Of a DNA stretch of 64,000 nt, positions 1 through 7,925 are shown one piece after another. The notes beneath the pieces are model-generated. The model had not been told where the DNA came from, searched no databases, and saw only the letters and a list, made by a program, of their open reading frames with translations. Every line of letters begins with the position of its first letter. Within the stretch, counting starts at the first letter, position 1. The translations under genes were made by a program, and so were the position numbers. The DNA is taken from positions 558,001 to 622,000 of the forward strand of contig NZ_JACCBZ010000001.1 of assembly GCF_013408825.1 (NCBI RefSeq), in the 5' to 3' direction. Source of the stretch: Mucilaginibacter tundrae. GTDB taxonomy: Bacteria; Bacteroidota; Bacteroidia; Sphingobacteriales; Sphingobacteriaceae.

Positions 1-188
1 TTTATTTTGGCACATACCTACCCCACAAGGGCGAACATGATAATAAGCACCAATCGCGCAGCCAGGCTAAGAACCATGTGCTGGCATTTTTTTCCTGTTA
101 TTTTTTCGGCTACCACTATGAGCATCATGATGCGCCATGGCTGCCGTGGTGGAAATTGTGGCGAGCTACCTCATCCACAACCACCTAA
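1..188 (+). CDS. crtW: Beta-carotene ketolase CrtW, C-terminal fragment (5' end outside window)
   Basis: The open frame runs from base 3 to a TAA at 186-188 and gives the last 61 residues of a protein that starts before the window. Visible motifs are FGTYLPHK, then HYEHHDAPWLPWWKL close to the C-terminus. FGTYLPH(R/K) followed by YHxEHH and PWW(R/K)L is the C-terminal signature of CrtW-type carotenoid 4-ketolases in the membrane fatty-acid-desaturase superfamily; the HxxHH cluster is one of the histidine boxes binding the di-iron centre. The enzyme adds keto groups to beta-ionone rings in the membrane, as in astaxanthin or flexixanthin-type pigments. An overlapping ORF at 7-201 in another frame is a shadow. 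Substrate cannot be judged from the fragment. Confidence 0.83.
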   Translation, partial: YFGTYLPHKGEHDNKHQSRSQAKNHVLAFFSCYFFGYHYEHHDAPWLPWWKLWRATSSTTT

Positions 189-197
189 CAGTATTGT

Positions 198-518
198 TTA
201 GTGCCTTAACCTGTTTGGGTTATAAGCAATTAAATATTGTAAGCCGCTTTCGGTTACATTGTGAGTACCCGCTCTTTCGGCATTGTATTTTACGTGTACC
301 AACTTTGATTTAACCTGATGAAATAACTCTGATAAAAATTCAGGCAATACCTTGGCAGATATAGTTGGGAAATATTTCTTTTCAATAGCTATCTTTTCCA
401 GATCAGTTGCCAGGCTAAACTCCCAGGTTTCATCGGGTTTAAATCCATTTTCAGTTGCGCAGTTGTTCAAATCGTATACATACATCTTCGCTTTGCGTTC
501 AATCGTTTCGTTTATCAT
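198..518 (-). CDS. Hypothetical protein, 106 aa
   Basis: This is a 106-residue soluble, charged protein with no signal peptide or membrane segment and no family I recognise. It converges on crtW, with only 9 bases between the stop codons. Its start codon overlaps the stop of the 40-residue gene upstream in a TAATG arrangement, so the two are probably translationally coupled and co-transcribed. Composition (KxxVHVKYN, sandwich-like spacing of hydrophobics) gives no clear fold. It looks coding because it is long, uninterrupted and its codon use resembles neighbouring genes, but no function can be assigned. Confidence 0.6.
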   Translation of the reverse strand: MINETIERKAKMYVYDLNNCATENGFKPDETWEFSLATDLEKIAIEKKYFPTISAKVLPEFLSELFHQVKSKLVHVKYNAERAGTHNVTESGLQYLIAYNPNRLRH

Positions 519-640
519 TATTTTTTCTTTTTTGTCGGGGGTGCAGTTTCAATTTTAGTCGTCGAGGTTTTGCCTGACTGGTAGTCGGATGGCCCTTTTT
601 TTCCTACCGGATTGGGCATATTCTTTTTGTCTTTACTCAT
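518..640 (-). CDS. Small Lys/Pro-rich protein, 40 aa
   Basis: A 40-codon ORF starts at ATG 640-638 and stops at TAA 520-518. The last A of the stop is the first base of the next gene's ATG (TAATG). The product begins MSKDKKNMPNPVGKKG and ends in a PPTKKKK tail. It is very hydrophilic and basic, with no hydrophobic core, so it is probably disordered or binds nucleic acid or a partner. The one-base overlap with the 106-residue gene is the main argument that it is real. No homologous family is recognised. Confidence 0.5.
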   Translation of the reverse strand: MSKDKKNMPNPVGKKGPSDYQSGKTSTTKIETAPPTKKKK

Positions 641-1151
641 GATTTTCAATTAGCATAAAGCTTAAATATTACCGTAGCAGATTAATGGCAATGCCTAAGT
701 GGAGAGGGTTTTTAAACTACAATTATGGGGTTTTTCTAAGTTAGTTAATATAACTGGCTTAACAGCAGGTATTGGTTATTATGACAGTTGCTGGTTTTAA
801 CAAACCGGAAGCAAATATTAACCTAGCTGACAAAAAATTTATTTTGAACACTTTTTTGCCATAAACAATCAAAAAAAAATGCATTTTTTCAATTTTTATA
901 ATGATAAAGGTCATTTTCGGTCATTTTTAATAAAAATAGCCCTTTATTGGATTAAATAGTGATAAATATTATATTTTTTTGAGTGACTTATACCCAAAAA
1001 CTGGCTTATTTTGTGGTTTTTTATGGACTTTTTTGTTAAAAAATGTAAAAAAATTATACAGGTATTGTTTCAAATTATATATTTGTGCTATTGTTATTAT
1101 CGGTCTAACAAGCTTGTTCTTTATGATATAATAATGAGGTCAGTTAAAATG
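641..1151. other. AT-rich intergenic region, about 510 bp
   Basis: No convincing gene lies between the 40-residue ORF and the recO terminator. The stretch is strongly AT-rich, especially 780-1140, with many A and T runs. A near-direct repeat of GGTCATTTT occurs at about 909-927. The plus-strand ORF at 1011-1274 runs through the terminator and into recO antisense and is rejected. The region probably contains the promoter for the minus-strand pair 518-640/198-518, but no clear TTTG/TAnnTTTG pair was fixed. Confidence 0.5.
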
Positions 1152-1189
1152 AAAAAAAGAGATAGCCTGAAAGCTTTCTCTTTTTTTTT
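1152..1189 (-). terminator. Intrinsic terminator of recO (U tracts on both sides)
   Basis: An inverted repeat with arms AAAAAGAGA and TCTCTTTTT, and an inner AGC/GCT stem around a CTGAAA loop, lies 16 bases beyond the recO stop. The A-run on one side and T-run on the other give a U tract in either direction of reading. Confidence 0.75.
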
Positions 1190-1204
1190 GCCCAAAATTC
1201 GGGA

Positions 1205-1930
1205 TCAGCTCAAAATCTCTTCAAGCACGGCCTGGGAACGGACATTCCCGAAGCTTTCAATATGCATAGCATAGTATTCTAACAACTTATTCAGCAAGTA
1301 GCGGCGCTCGTCATTAGTTAATTTTAATTGTGTGGTATTCTCAAAGCTGCATTCCAATAAATTATAAAAATTACGCGTATGCGGCGGCGATAAATAGGAG
1401 AAGCTATCAGGCTTGTAACGTGTAAATACGCCGTTCTTCATGTCAAAATATTCGGCGTTTGATGCAAAAGTAGTATCCGGATAAAAACCAAGGTATCGCG
1501 TAAGCCGGATTAAAAATAACAAGTGAAAGTTAGCAAGTCCTTCCTGCTGATGATCCAGCCATTCTATCGAACTAAAAACAAATTCAAACAAACTTTCATC
1601 AGTGCCTTGCTGCTTTACGGCTTTGTACAGCACTTCGTTCAGGAATATAGCGATGCAGCTTTTTATAACATCATAAGGAAGTGACAATAATACCGGTGAG
1701 TTCTTTAACTCAGAAATACGCTGTATGCTGTTGTTATTTTTATGATAGACTACCACATCCAGCAGATGCAGTGGCTGCAGCATATTGCCGGTTATTTTGG
1801 CGCGGGGCTTTTTTACACCATTAATAATGTAGGACTGCAAACCAAATTTTTCGGTAAAAAGCTGTACGATGACGCTGCTTTCCCCATAATCTGTGGTTTT
1901 GAATACGATTGCCCGCGTTTTATGCAGCAT
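1205..1930 (-). CDS. recO: DNA repair protein RecO
   Basis: This 241-residue protein opens with MLHKTRAIVFKTTDYGESS, the typical RecO N-terminal OB-fold start, followed by the helical C-terminal domain. RecO binds single-stranded DNA and SSB and helps RecR load RecA during recombinational repair of gaps. Length is normal for the family. The C-terminal domain lacks the four-cysteine zinc cluster of some RecO proteins. Its start overlaps the end of the upstream dgkA-like gene by 11 bases, so the two form an operon, and a strong terminator follows. Confidence 0.93.
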   Translation of the reverse strand: MLHKTRAIVFKTTDYGESSVIVQLFTEKFGLQSYIINGVKKPRAKITGNMLQPLHLLDVVVYHKNNNSIQRISELKNSPVLLSLPYDVIKSCIAIFLNEVLYKAVKQQGTDESLFEFVFSSIEWLDHQQEGLANFHLLFLIRLTRYLGFYPDTTFASNAEYFDMKNGVFTRYKPDSFSYLSPPHTRNFYNLLECSFENTTQLKLTNDERRYLLNKLLEYYAMHIESFGNVRSQAVLEEILS

Positions 1931-2291
1931 GATGAAAAACGAGAATTATTTTGGGTAGAAATATAACGATACCCGTAATCAATGCGAATGTTGCGGCTAC
2001 CACTACCGCCCCGGCACAGATATCCTTTACATGCCCTGCTTTTTCGTTATAATCGGGAGATACCAGGTCGGTTAGTGTTTCAATACCAGTATTGGTGAGC
2101 TCAGTTAATAAAACGATAGCTATGCTGAGGGCTATCCAAAGCCATTCGCCTGTTGTTATGTTTAGGGCAAAGCCTAAAGCGATGGCTATAACTGACGCGA
2201 ATAAATGTATCCTGAAGTTGAGCTGGCTTTTAGTGGCGTACGCTAAACCTTTAAATGCATAACCAAAGCTGAGGATCAGTTTTTTAATCAT
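1920..2291 (-). CDS. dgkA: Diacylglycerol kinase/undecaprenol kinase family protein
   Basis: A 123-residue integral membrane protein with three hydrophobic helices. The DgkA signature is present: ELTNTGIE at residues 64-71, then EKAGHVKDICAGAVV at about 83-97. The family phosphorylates diacylglycerol or, in many non-proteobacteria, undecaprenol, returning the lipid to the phospholipid or cell-wall carrier pool. Which lipid is used here cannot be told. The start is ATG 2291-2289; the upstream space holds an unusual inverted repeat. The 3' end overlaps recO by 11 bases. Confidence 0.9.
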   Translation of the reverse strand: MIKKLILSFGYAFKGLAYATKSQLNFRIHLFASVIAIALGFALNITTGEWLWIALSIAIVLLTELTNTGIETLTDLVSPDYNEKAGHVKDICAGAVVVAATFALITGIVIFLPKIILVFHHAA

Positions 2292-2310
2292 TGAAACAAA
2301 TTTAGTTAAA

Positions 2311-2427
2311 ATTTAGAATCAAGAGCCAAGATTCAGGAGTCATGACGAACTTCGCAAGCTTATATTTTATTAATCGAACAAAATCGGATGCATCTTGGTT
2401 CTTGTATCTTTACTCTTGATTCTAAAT
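2311..2427. repeat. Word-repeat inverted repeat A (35-bp arms)
   Basis: The left arm (2311-2345) and the reverse complement of the right arm (2393-2427) match at 28 of 35 positions; the first 15 (ATTTAGAATCAAGAG) are identical. The arms are built of AAGA/CAAGAG-like words. The element lies in the divergent dgkA/SDR gap, and the right arm ends 6 bases before the SDR start. Confidence 0.75.
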
Positions 2428-2433
2428 AAAAAA

Positions 2434-3210
2434 ATGGACTTAAAACTCACCAACAAAGTAGCAATTGTATTGGCCGCCAGTAAAGGTTTAGGCAGGGCGA
2501 TAGCCACCATGCTATCCGCCGAGGGCGCAAAGGTTATTATTGGCTCGCGCGACGAAACGGCGTTAAACAAAACCGCGGAGGAAATAAAACAACAAACCGG
2601 AAACGAGGTAGTGGCCATCCCGATTGACGTGAGCAAGAGTGAGGATATTAAAGCTTTTGTTAAAAAGGCCGCGGCTGCTTTTGGGCGGATAGATATTTTA
2701 TTGAACAATGCTGGTGGCCCACCATTTGATAAGTTTGAAAACTTTGATGAAAGCGCCTGGCAAAAGGCTTTTGAATTAAATTTATTGAGCGTAGCGCATA
2801 TGAGCAGGTTAGTGCTGCCTTATTTGAAAGAATCGGGCAGTGGGCGTATTATTAATATTGTGAGTGGATCGGTGAAGTCGGTGTTGGCTAATTCGGTGTT
2901 ATCAACCAGTATGCGAATGGGGATTGTGGGCATGGCCAAGCTAATGGCTGATGAATTTGGGCCATACAATATTACCGTAAACAATATAGCACCGGGATTA
3001 ATACTAACTGACAGGATAAAGGACACCGTACCAAAAGGCGCTGACCCGGAAGCAGCATTAAAAGAGAAGGCTAAAAACATCCCACTGGGAAGAATTGGGA
3101 AGCCAGAGGAATTAGCGGCCGTTGTGGTGTTTTTAGCTTCGGAACAGGCATCCTATGTTTCGGGCACTACTATACAGGTTGATGGTGGGGCGAATAGGAG
3201 TATATTTTAA
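2434..3210 (+). CDS. SDR-family oxidoreductase lacking the canonical Tyr/Lys pair
   Basis: This 258-residue protein has the classical short-chain dehydrogenase layout: a glycine-rich turn VLAASKGLG at 12-20, NNAGG at 91-95, the catalytic-loop Ser144, and a C-terminal GGANRSIF end. Aligned with FabG, the catalytic YxxxK is replaced by Ser157 and Arg161, and the first Gly of TGxxxGIG is Ala. This fits the beta-ketoacyl-ACP-reductase-like SDR subgroup known to lack a perfect cofactor motif and catalytic tetrad, so calling it FabG would be unsafe. The start MDLKLTNK (ATG 2434) is chosen over an in-frame ATG at 2395, because the extension lies inside repeat A and is not SDR-like. Substrate unknown. 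Confidence 0.85.
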   Translation: MDLKLTNKVAIVLAASKGLGRAIATMLSAEGAKVIIGSRDETALNKTAEEIKQQTGNEVVAIPIDVSKSEDIKAFVKKAAAAFGRIDILLNNAGGPPFDKFENFDESAWQKAFELNLLSVAHMSRLVLPYLKESGSGRIINIVSGSVKSVLANSVLSTSMRMGIVGMAKLMADEFGPYNITVNNIAPGLILTDRIKDTVPKGADPEAALKEKAKNIPLGRIGKPEELAAVVVFLASEQASYVSGTTIQVDGGANRSIF

Positions 3211-3279
3211 ATGATGATAGTTGGCAAAGTGATTTCATGCTGATATATTAAACTAATTATATGCCTTATTACTATTACC

Positions 3280-3765
3280 ATGTATTTTAAATCTTGTTTA
3301 TCTTTTATCATTTTAACCGTGTTTATTGTATCCTGTAAGCATAGTACAAAAACGAATAAAACCGCAGTACAGCATAAACCAACATTATTAACTCGCAAAG
3401 TTGATTCCGTAGTTAACGTGAAGAACGATACTACTATTGATTATCCTTGTGCTATTGTGATATACCCAAGTGTTAAAGCCATCAGCAAATTAAAAAAAAC
3501 ATATTCAGAAGATGACTATAACACTATTGTCGACGATAATCAGAATTATATGGATGAGTCCTTGACCTATTTGGATTCTGTAAAAACAAAGAAAATTCAA
3601 CGGGAATCAATGGGTACGGTATCTTTTAAAACAGCATCTGGTAACATATTCGAAATGAAATTAGACACCCTTGGCTGGGCGGTATTGTTATTTAATGGAA
3701 AAAACAAGCCAATACAAGCGGACATGACTGTTTTTGCAGATAATTATAAAACATACATGAAATAA
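3280..3765 (+). CDS. Hypothetical lipoprotein, 161 aa
   Basis: The N-terminus MYFKSCLSFIILTVFIVSC is a signal peptide ending in a plausible SPII lipobox (IVSC), followed by a Lys/Thr-rich linker. The mature part is hydrophilic and contains a segment resembling a hydrolysis-tolerant helical/beta domain, but no motif I can name. It probably sits in the outer or inner membrane facing the periplasm. It follows the SDR gene by 69 bases on the same strand but has its own AT-rich upstream region. Confidence 0.7.
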   Translation: MYFKSCLSFIILTVFIVSCKHSTKTNKTAVQHKPTLLTRKVDSVVNVKNDTTIDYPCAIVIYPSVKAISKLKKTYSEDDYNTIVDDNQNYMDESLTYLDSVKTKKIQRESMGTVSFKTASGNIFEMKLDTLGWAVLLFNGKNKPIQADMTVFADNYKTYMK

Positions 3766-3844
3766 AATTTCAACTTTCAAAACAAACTCACGCTATAAAT
3801 TATTAATTTAGCAGCGTTATTAGCAAATAAAAATAAAAAGCAGA

Positions 3845-4270
3845 ATGAAACCATTCATTTCACTATCAACTTACGGAGTTATCAACTGGTTAGCGGTTGT
3901 TTTATTATTAGGTAGCCCATGGGTATCGTTTTCGGGCCAACCGGGTTTTTATACAGTAGGCGGCGCAGCTTTATTTTTGCCTTTGCTATTTGGATGGATA
4001 GAATTTATTATGGCTGTTTTCAGCGATAACAAGCATGGCTTTATTAAACAAATGCCAATGGAAATGCATTTATTTTTAGATGTGATCATCGGTTCGTTCT
4101 TACTTATGTCACCGTTTATCTTCCATTTTTCCAACAAAGTAGTTTGGCCGCAAGTTTTAATCGGTGGGTTGGTATTTATTGCCGGTGCATTTACGCACAA
4201 ATCACCTTTTACTGATAAGTATCGCCATCATTTACCTGAAGGACAACTACAGTCTGTAGATTCAGAATAA
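3845..4270 (+). CDS. SPW-repeat-like small membrane protein
   Basis: A 141-residue protein with about four hydrophobic helices. The first helix pair contains GSPWVSF (about residues 23-29), and the second half repeats the pattern (FLLMSPFIFHF). This resembles the SPW repeat family of small integral membrane proteins, whose function is unknown. The C-terminus is hydrophilic. It is a single gene ended by a strong hairpin terminator shared with convergent rpiB. Confidence 0.65.
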   Translation: MKPFISLSTYGVINWLAVVLLLGSPWVSFSGQPGFYTVGGAALFLPLLFGWIEFIMAVFSDNKHGFIKQMPMEMHLFLDVIIGSFLLMSPFIFHFSNKVVWPQVLIGGLVFIAGAFTHKSPFTDKYRHHLPEGQLQSVDSE

Positions 4271-4315
4271 TATTATTAGATCTCACCGATTTTGCGGTGA
4301 TTTCACAGACATATA

Positions 4316-4352
4316 GAAAAAGGCAATTGGAGATGATCCAGTTGCCTTTTTT
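4316..4352. terminator. Bidirectional intrinsic terminator between SPW gene and rpiB
   Basis: A long hairpin has arms AAAAAGGCAA and TTGCCTTTTTT and an inner TGGA/TCCA stem around GATGA. It has an A-run before and a T-run after, between convergent genes. A smaller hairpin (TCACCG/CGGTGA) precedes it at 4283-4300. Confidence 0.85.
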
Positions 4353-4388
4353 GTTTGGTTATATTTTTTACCCGGGGTTTCACAGAGA

Positions 4389-4826
4389 TCAACAGCTCAT
4401 TTTGTTTACACGGTTGGCATGGCGGCCACCTTCAAAATCGGTGTTCAGGAACGTGCTTACTATTTCATTGGCTTCGTAGATAGAAAGAAACCGGGCCGGG
4501 ATACAAACGATGTTCGCGTTATTATGCTGGCGTGCAAGGGAAGCTAATTCGGTATTCCAGCAGATGGCGGCGCGGATGCCCTGGTGTTTGTTGGCGGTTA
4601 TGGCTACGCCATTTGCGCTGCCGCAAACCAATATACCTAAGTCGTATTCGCCGCTTTCGACAGCAAGCGCTACAGGATGGGCAAAGTCGGGATAATCAAC
4701 AGAATCGCCGGAGTAGGTGCCAAAATCTCTTATTTCGGTAGCGGTAGTTAATGCCGCCGCTAAAGCTTGTTTATACTCAAATCCGGCGTGATCTGCACCT
4801 ATGGCAATTCTTAGTCCCTCTTTCAT
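4389..4826 (-). CDS. rpiB: Ribose-5-phosphate isomerase B
   Basis: A 145-residue RpiB/LacAB-family enzyme that interconverts ribose 5-phosphate and ribulose 5-phosphate in the cytoplasm. Family motifs are IGADHAG (9-15), the Cys-containing loop LVCGSANGVAI (catalytic Cys68), and the conserved NNANIVCIPAR segment. Length is normal. It is the last gene of the yceD-to-tatC run, 55 bases after tatC. The window also encodes the unrelated isomerase RpiA at 46991-47689, so the organism has two non-homologous enzymes for the same step. Confidence 0.95.
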   Translation of the reverse strand: MKEGLRIAIGADHAGFEYKQALAAALTTATEIRDFGTYSGDSVDYPDFAHPVALAVESGEYDLGILVCGSANGVAITANKHQGIRAAICWNTELASLARQHNNANIVCIPARFLSIYEANEIVSTFLNTDFEGGRHANRVNKMSC

Positions 4827-4881
4827 TTTGGTTTTGCAATGATTAAGGGGCTAAGATAAATATTTTGCGAAAATTAGTGGC

Positions 4882-5733
4882 TTATGATTCCATTATCTCT
4901 TCGTGCTTTTTCAAGCGGCGTTTTTCAACAACAGAGGCAACTACTATACCTACTTCATACAAAGCAAACAATGGCACAGTGGCGATCATGGTAGTTAAAA
5001 AATCCGGAGATGGAGATATGATCGCACCAACGATCAGCAATATAACAACCGAGTACCTGCGTGTTTTACGCATGAATGTACCGGTTAATATGCCGATTGA
5101 AGCCAAGATATAAATTAAGATAGGAAGCTCGAACACAATACCTATAATTAAGGTAATTGTAGCCACCATAGATAGGTATGAACTAACGGTGAACTGATTT
5201 TTAATGGTATCACTTACAGTATAGCCGGCTAAAAATGAGATCGACTCTGGCGCGATAACATAATAGCCGAATAAAATACCGATAATAAAAAGTATTGAAG
5301 CGTAAAACACAAAACCGCTGGCAGCTTTGCGCTCTTTATCCAACAAAGCTGGTTTTATAAAACGCCATATCTCCCATAAAATGTAAGGAACAGCTGCTAT
5401 AACACCCATTAGTATTGATGAGTTCAGCTTCAGCATAAACTGGCCGGCCATCTCTGTATTGATAATGGTACCGTTAATGTGGGTGATGCAAAACCCATCA
5501 CCAAACTTACACATCATACGATAAGTCCAGAAATCACCATAGAACGGGGCCATGACGATTTTCTTGAATATAAAATCGGAATAATACCAAGCGAAACCTG
5601 TACAAACAACTACGCCAATTGCTGCGCGCATCAGGTGCCATCTTAGTGCTTCCAGATGGTCGAAGAAAGACATTTCGGATTCCAATGTCTTTCCTTTATC
5701 CTTTATTGCTTGCACTATATTTTTCTCGCTCAT
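4882..5733 (-). CDS. tatC: Twin-arginine translocase subunit TatC
   Basis: A 283-residue polytopic inner-membrane protein. It has the conserved N-terminal SFFDHLEALRWHL motif (about 21-33), which binds the twin-arginine signal, and roughly six transmembrane helices with the family's Pro/Glu positions (ELPILIYILASIGI). TatC is the receptor core of the Tat pathway exporting folded proteins. TatA/B are not adjacent. Likely Tat substrates in the same window are the phosphoesterase at 10903 and the DUF1501 protein at 40389. It lies 55 bases upstream of rpiB and 70 downstream of accC. Confidence 0.95.
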   Translation of the reverse strand: MSEKNIVQAIKDKGKTLESEMSFFDHLEALRWHLMRAAIGVVVCTGFAWYYSDFIFKKIVMAPFYGDFWTYRMMCKFGDGFCITHINGTIINTEMAGQFMLKLNSSILMGVIAAVPYILWEIWRFIKPALLDKERKAASGFVFYASILFIIGILFGYYVIAPESISFLAGYTVSDTIKNQFTVSSYLSMVATITLIIGIVFELPILIYILASIGILTGTFMRKTRRYSVVILLIVGAIISPSPDFLTTMIATVPLFALYEVGIVVASVVEKRRLKKHEEIMES

Positions 5734-5803
5734 CTGATTTTTTGAATACCTTGTAGTAAACGTTAAACGCTATTTACGTTTTAACTTATCGCCTCAGTTT
5801 TAA

Positions 5804-7144
5804 TTATTCTGAATATTCAAAAGTTTCCATGAATTTGGTAGTGAAGTTACCGGCACGGAAGTTAGGGTCCTGTAGTAATTTCAGGTGAAAAGGAATGGTA
5901 GTTTTTACACCCTCGATCACAAATTCGCTTAATGCGCGCTCCATGGTGCTCAGGGCTTCTTCGCGTGTTTGAGCTACGCAGATTACCTTAGCTATCATGG
6001 AATCGTAGTTAGGTGGGATAACGTAACCACTATACACATGAGTATCAATACGCACACCGTGACCACCAGGTGAATGGAAATTAGTGATCTTTCCTGGTGA
6101 CGGGCGGAAATTATTAAATGGATCTTCGGCGTTGATACGGCACTCTATGGCATGCATAGTTGGCTCGTAATTTTTGCCTGATATCGGTATGCCTGCGGCA
6201 ACCTTTATTTGTTCTTTTATCAGATCGAAGTTGATTACTTCTTCCGTTACGGGATGCTCTACCTGTATACGGGTGTTCATCTCCATAAAATAGAAGTTGC
6301 GATCCTTATCAACCAAAAACTCAACGGTACCTGCTCCTTCGTATTTAACAGCTTTAGCGCCTTTGATGGCAGCCTCGCCCATTTTTTTACGGAGTTTTTC
6401 GGTCATGAATGGCGAAGGGGATTCCTCAACCAATTTTTGGTGACGGCGCTGGATAGAGCAATCGCGCTCCGATAAATGGCAAACTTTGCCATACTGGTCG
6501 CCTACTACCTGGATCTCGATGTGGCGCGGATCCTGAACATATTTTTCCAGGTACATGCCATCGTTTCCGAAAGCGGCGCCTGATTCTGCTTTGGCTGAAT
6601 CCCAGGCACCTTCAAACTCTTCATCTTTCCAAACAATACGCATACCACGGCCACCACCACCGGCAGTTGCCTTTAATATTACGGGATAGCCTATTTTTTT
6701 GGCGATAGCAATACCTTCTTTTACGCTTTGCAACAATCCTTTGGAGCCTGGTACTATAGGTACACCAGCTTTTTCCATAGTTTCCTTAGCCGAAGCTTTA
6801 TCGCCCATGGAGTTGATCTGCGCAGCGGTAGCGCCTATAAATTTGATGCCGTATTCGGCACAAATAGCGGAGAATTTAGCATTTTCAGACAAGAAACCAT
6901 AGCCAGGATGGATCGCATCGGCATTGGTTAATTCAGCGGCTGAAATGATATTCGGGATATTTAAGTAAGAATCGCGGCTTGGCGGCGGGCCAATACATAC
7001 TGCCTCATCGGCAAAACGTACGTGCAGGCTATCGCGGTCGGCAGTAGAATAAACAGCTACGGTTTTAATGCCCATCTCTTTGCAGGTACGAATAATACGC
7101 AGGGCAATTTCACCACGGTTAGCTATTAATATTTTTTTAAACAT
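5804..7144 (-). CDS. accC: Acetyl-CoA carboxylase, biotin carboxylase subunit
   Basis: From [17 protein letters not shown] the protein is 446 residues, the usual AccC length. It has the ATP-grasp fold: glycine-rich [12 protein letters not shown] loop, [29 protein letters not shown], and [15 protein letters not shown] with catalytic residues. It carboxylates biotin on AccB with bicarbonate and ATP. An in-frame ATG at 7186 adds 14 residues unlike AccC; the start at 7144 is chosen from the family N-terminus. It lies 109 bases downstream of accB. Confidence 0.96.
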   Translation of the reverse strand: MFKKILIANRGEIALRIIRTCKEMGIKTVAVYSTADRDSLHVRFADEAVCIGPPPSRDSYLNIPNIISAAELTNADAIHPGYGFLSENAKFSAICAEYGIKFIGATAAQINSMGDKASAKETMEKAGVPIVPGSKGLLQSVKEGIAIAKKIGYPVILKATAGGGGRGMRIVWKDEEFEGAWDSAKAESGAAFGNDGMYLEKYVQDPRHIEIQVVGDQYGKVCHLSERDCSIQRRHQKLVEESPSPFMTEKLRKKMGEAAIKGAKAVKYEGAGTVEFLVDKDRNFYFMEMNTRIQVEHPVTEEVINFDLIKEQIKVAAGIPISGKNYEPTMHAIECRINAEDPFNNFRPSPGKITNFHSPGGHGVRIDTHVYSGYVIPPNYDSMIAKVICVAQTREEALSTMERALSEFVIEGVKTTIPFHLKLLQDPNFRAGNFTTKFMETFEYSE

Positions 7145-7253
7145 AGTATGATCTTTATTGCCTTCACCGATTGTAATTGACGTCACAGTTTTTGTGTTTA
7201 AGAACTAATGAAATTAATTGTCAACAATAGGTGTAGTGCACCTATTATTAATA

Positions 7254-7730
7254 TTATTTAGGCTCAACCAAAAATAATGGCTGGTCGTACTCAACAGGCG
7301 ATGCGTTATCAACCAATATTTTAACAATACGACCTGATACTTCAGATTCGATCTCGTTAAATAATTTCATCGCTTCGATGATACATAATACACTTCCAGT
7401 GCTTATCTCATCGCCAACATTAACCAGCATTGGTTTATCAGGGCTTGATGAGCGGTAAAAAGTACCGATCATTGGTGATTTAACGGTTATGTATTTTGAG
7501 GAATCATCAACGGCAACAGGCGCAGGAGCAGCAACATGAGCAATAGGATCAACAGGTGCGGGCGCGGCAGCAACAGCCAAAGGTTGGCCAACAGGTACAG
7601 TCGCGTTAACATAAGTTGGCGCCTGGTTTGTTTTGATGGTTATTTTAAACTCATTCTGCTCAATAGCAACTTCGTTTACTCCTGATTTGGCAACAAAGCG
7701 AATTAGGTCTTGTATTTGTTTAATATCCAT
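7254..7730 (-). CDS. accB: Acetyl-CoA carboxylase biotin carboxyl carrier protein
   Basis: A 158-residue BCCP. It has an N-terminal helical region, an Ala/Pro-rich flexible linker (about 36-75), and a C-terminal biotinyl domain with the [10 protein letters not shown] motif; Lys122 would carry biotin. It shuttles carboxy-biotin between AccC and the carboxyltransferase that makes malonyl-CoA. The carboxyltransferase genes are not in this window. Upstream, a 195-base gap with inverted repeat B separates it from fabH, so it may have its own promoter. Confidence 0.96.
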   Translation of the reverse strand: MDIKQIQDLIRFVAKSGVNEVAIEQNEFKITIKTNQAPTYVNATVPVGQPLAVAAAPAPVDPIAHVAAPAPVAVDDSSKYITVKSPMIGTFYRSSSPDKPMLVNVGDEISTGSVLCIIEAMKLFNEIESEVSGRIVKILVDNASPVEYDQPLFLVEPK

Positions 7731-7761
7731 GCTGAGGAATTGAATTGGTTTTAGTTTTATT

Positions 7762-7918
7762 AATGTGCAAATGTGCGGATATGCAAATGTGCAGATTTTT
7801 AATTAGTTAGATTTAATTAAGTTAGTGAGTTAGTACAAACAAATAAACAAAAGATTTTCAATAAAGTTTATTTTTCAGTTTCAATTTGCACATCTGCATA
7901 TACACGCATCTGCACATC
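7762..7918. repeat. Word-repeat inverted repeat B (36-bp arms)
   Basis: The left arm 7762-7797 and the reverse complement of the right arm 7883-7918 agree at 29 of 36 positions, with an 85-base spacer. The arms are chains of ATGTGCA/ATATGCA words. It fills the gap between fabH and accB. Confidence 0.75.
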
Positions 7919-7925
7919 TCAGAAA

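Noticed and set aside
7..201. 64-residue plus-strand ORF at the left edge
   Set aside because: It overlaps the crtW C-terminal frame, has no family-like content, and reads in a different frame from a recognisable conserved protein.
1011..1274. 87-residue plus-strand ORF upstream of and into recO
   Set aside because: It runs through the recO terminator and antisense to recO; its AT-rich composition explains the open frame.
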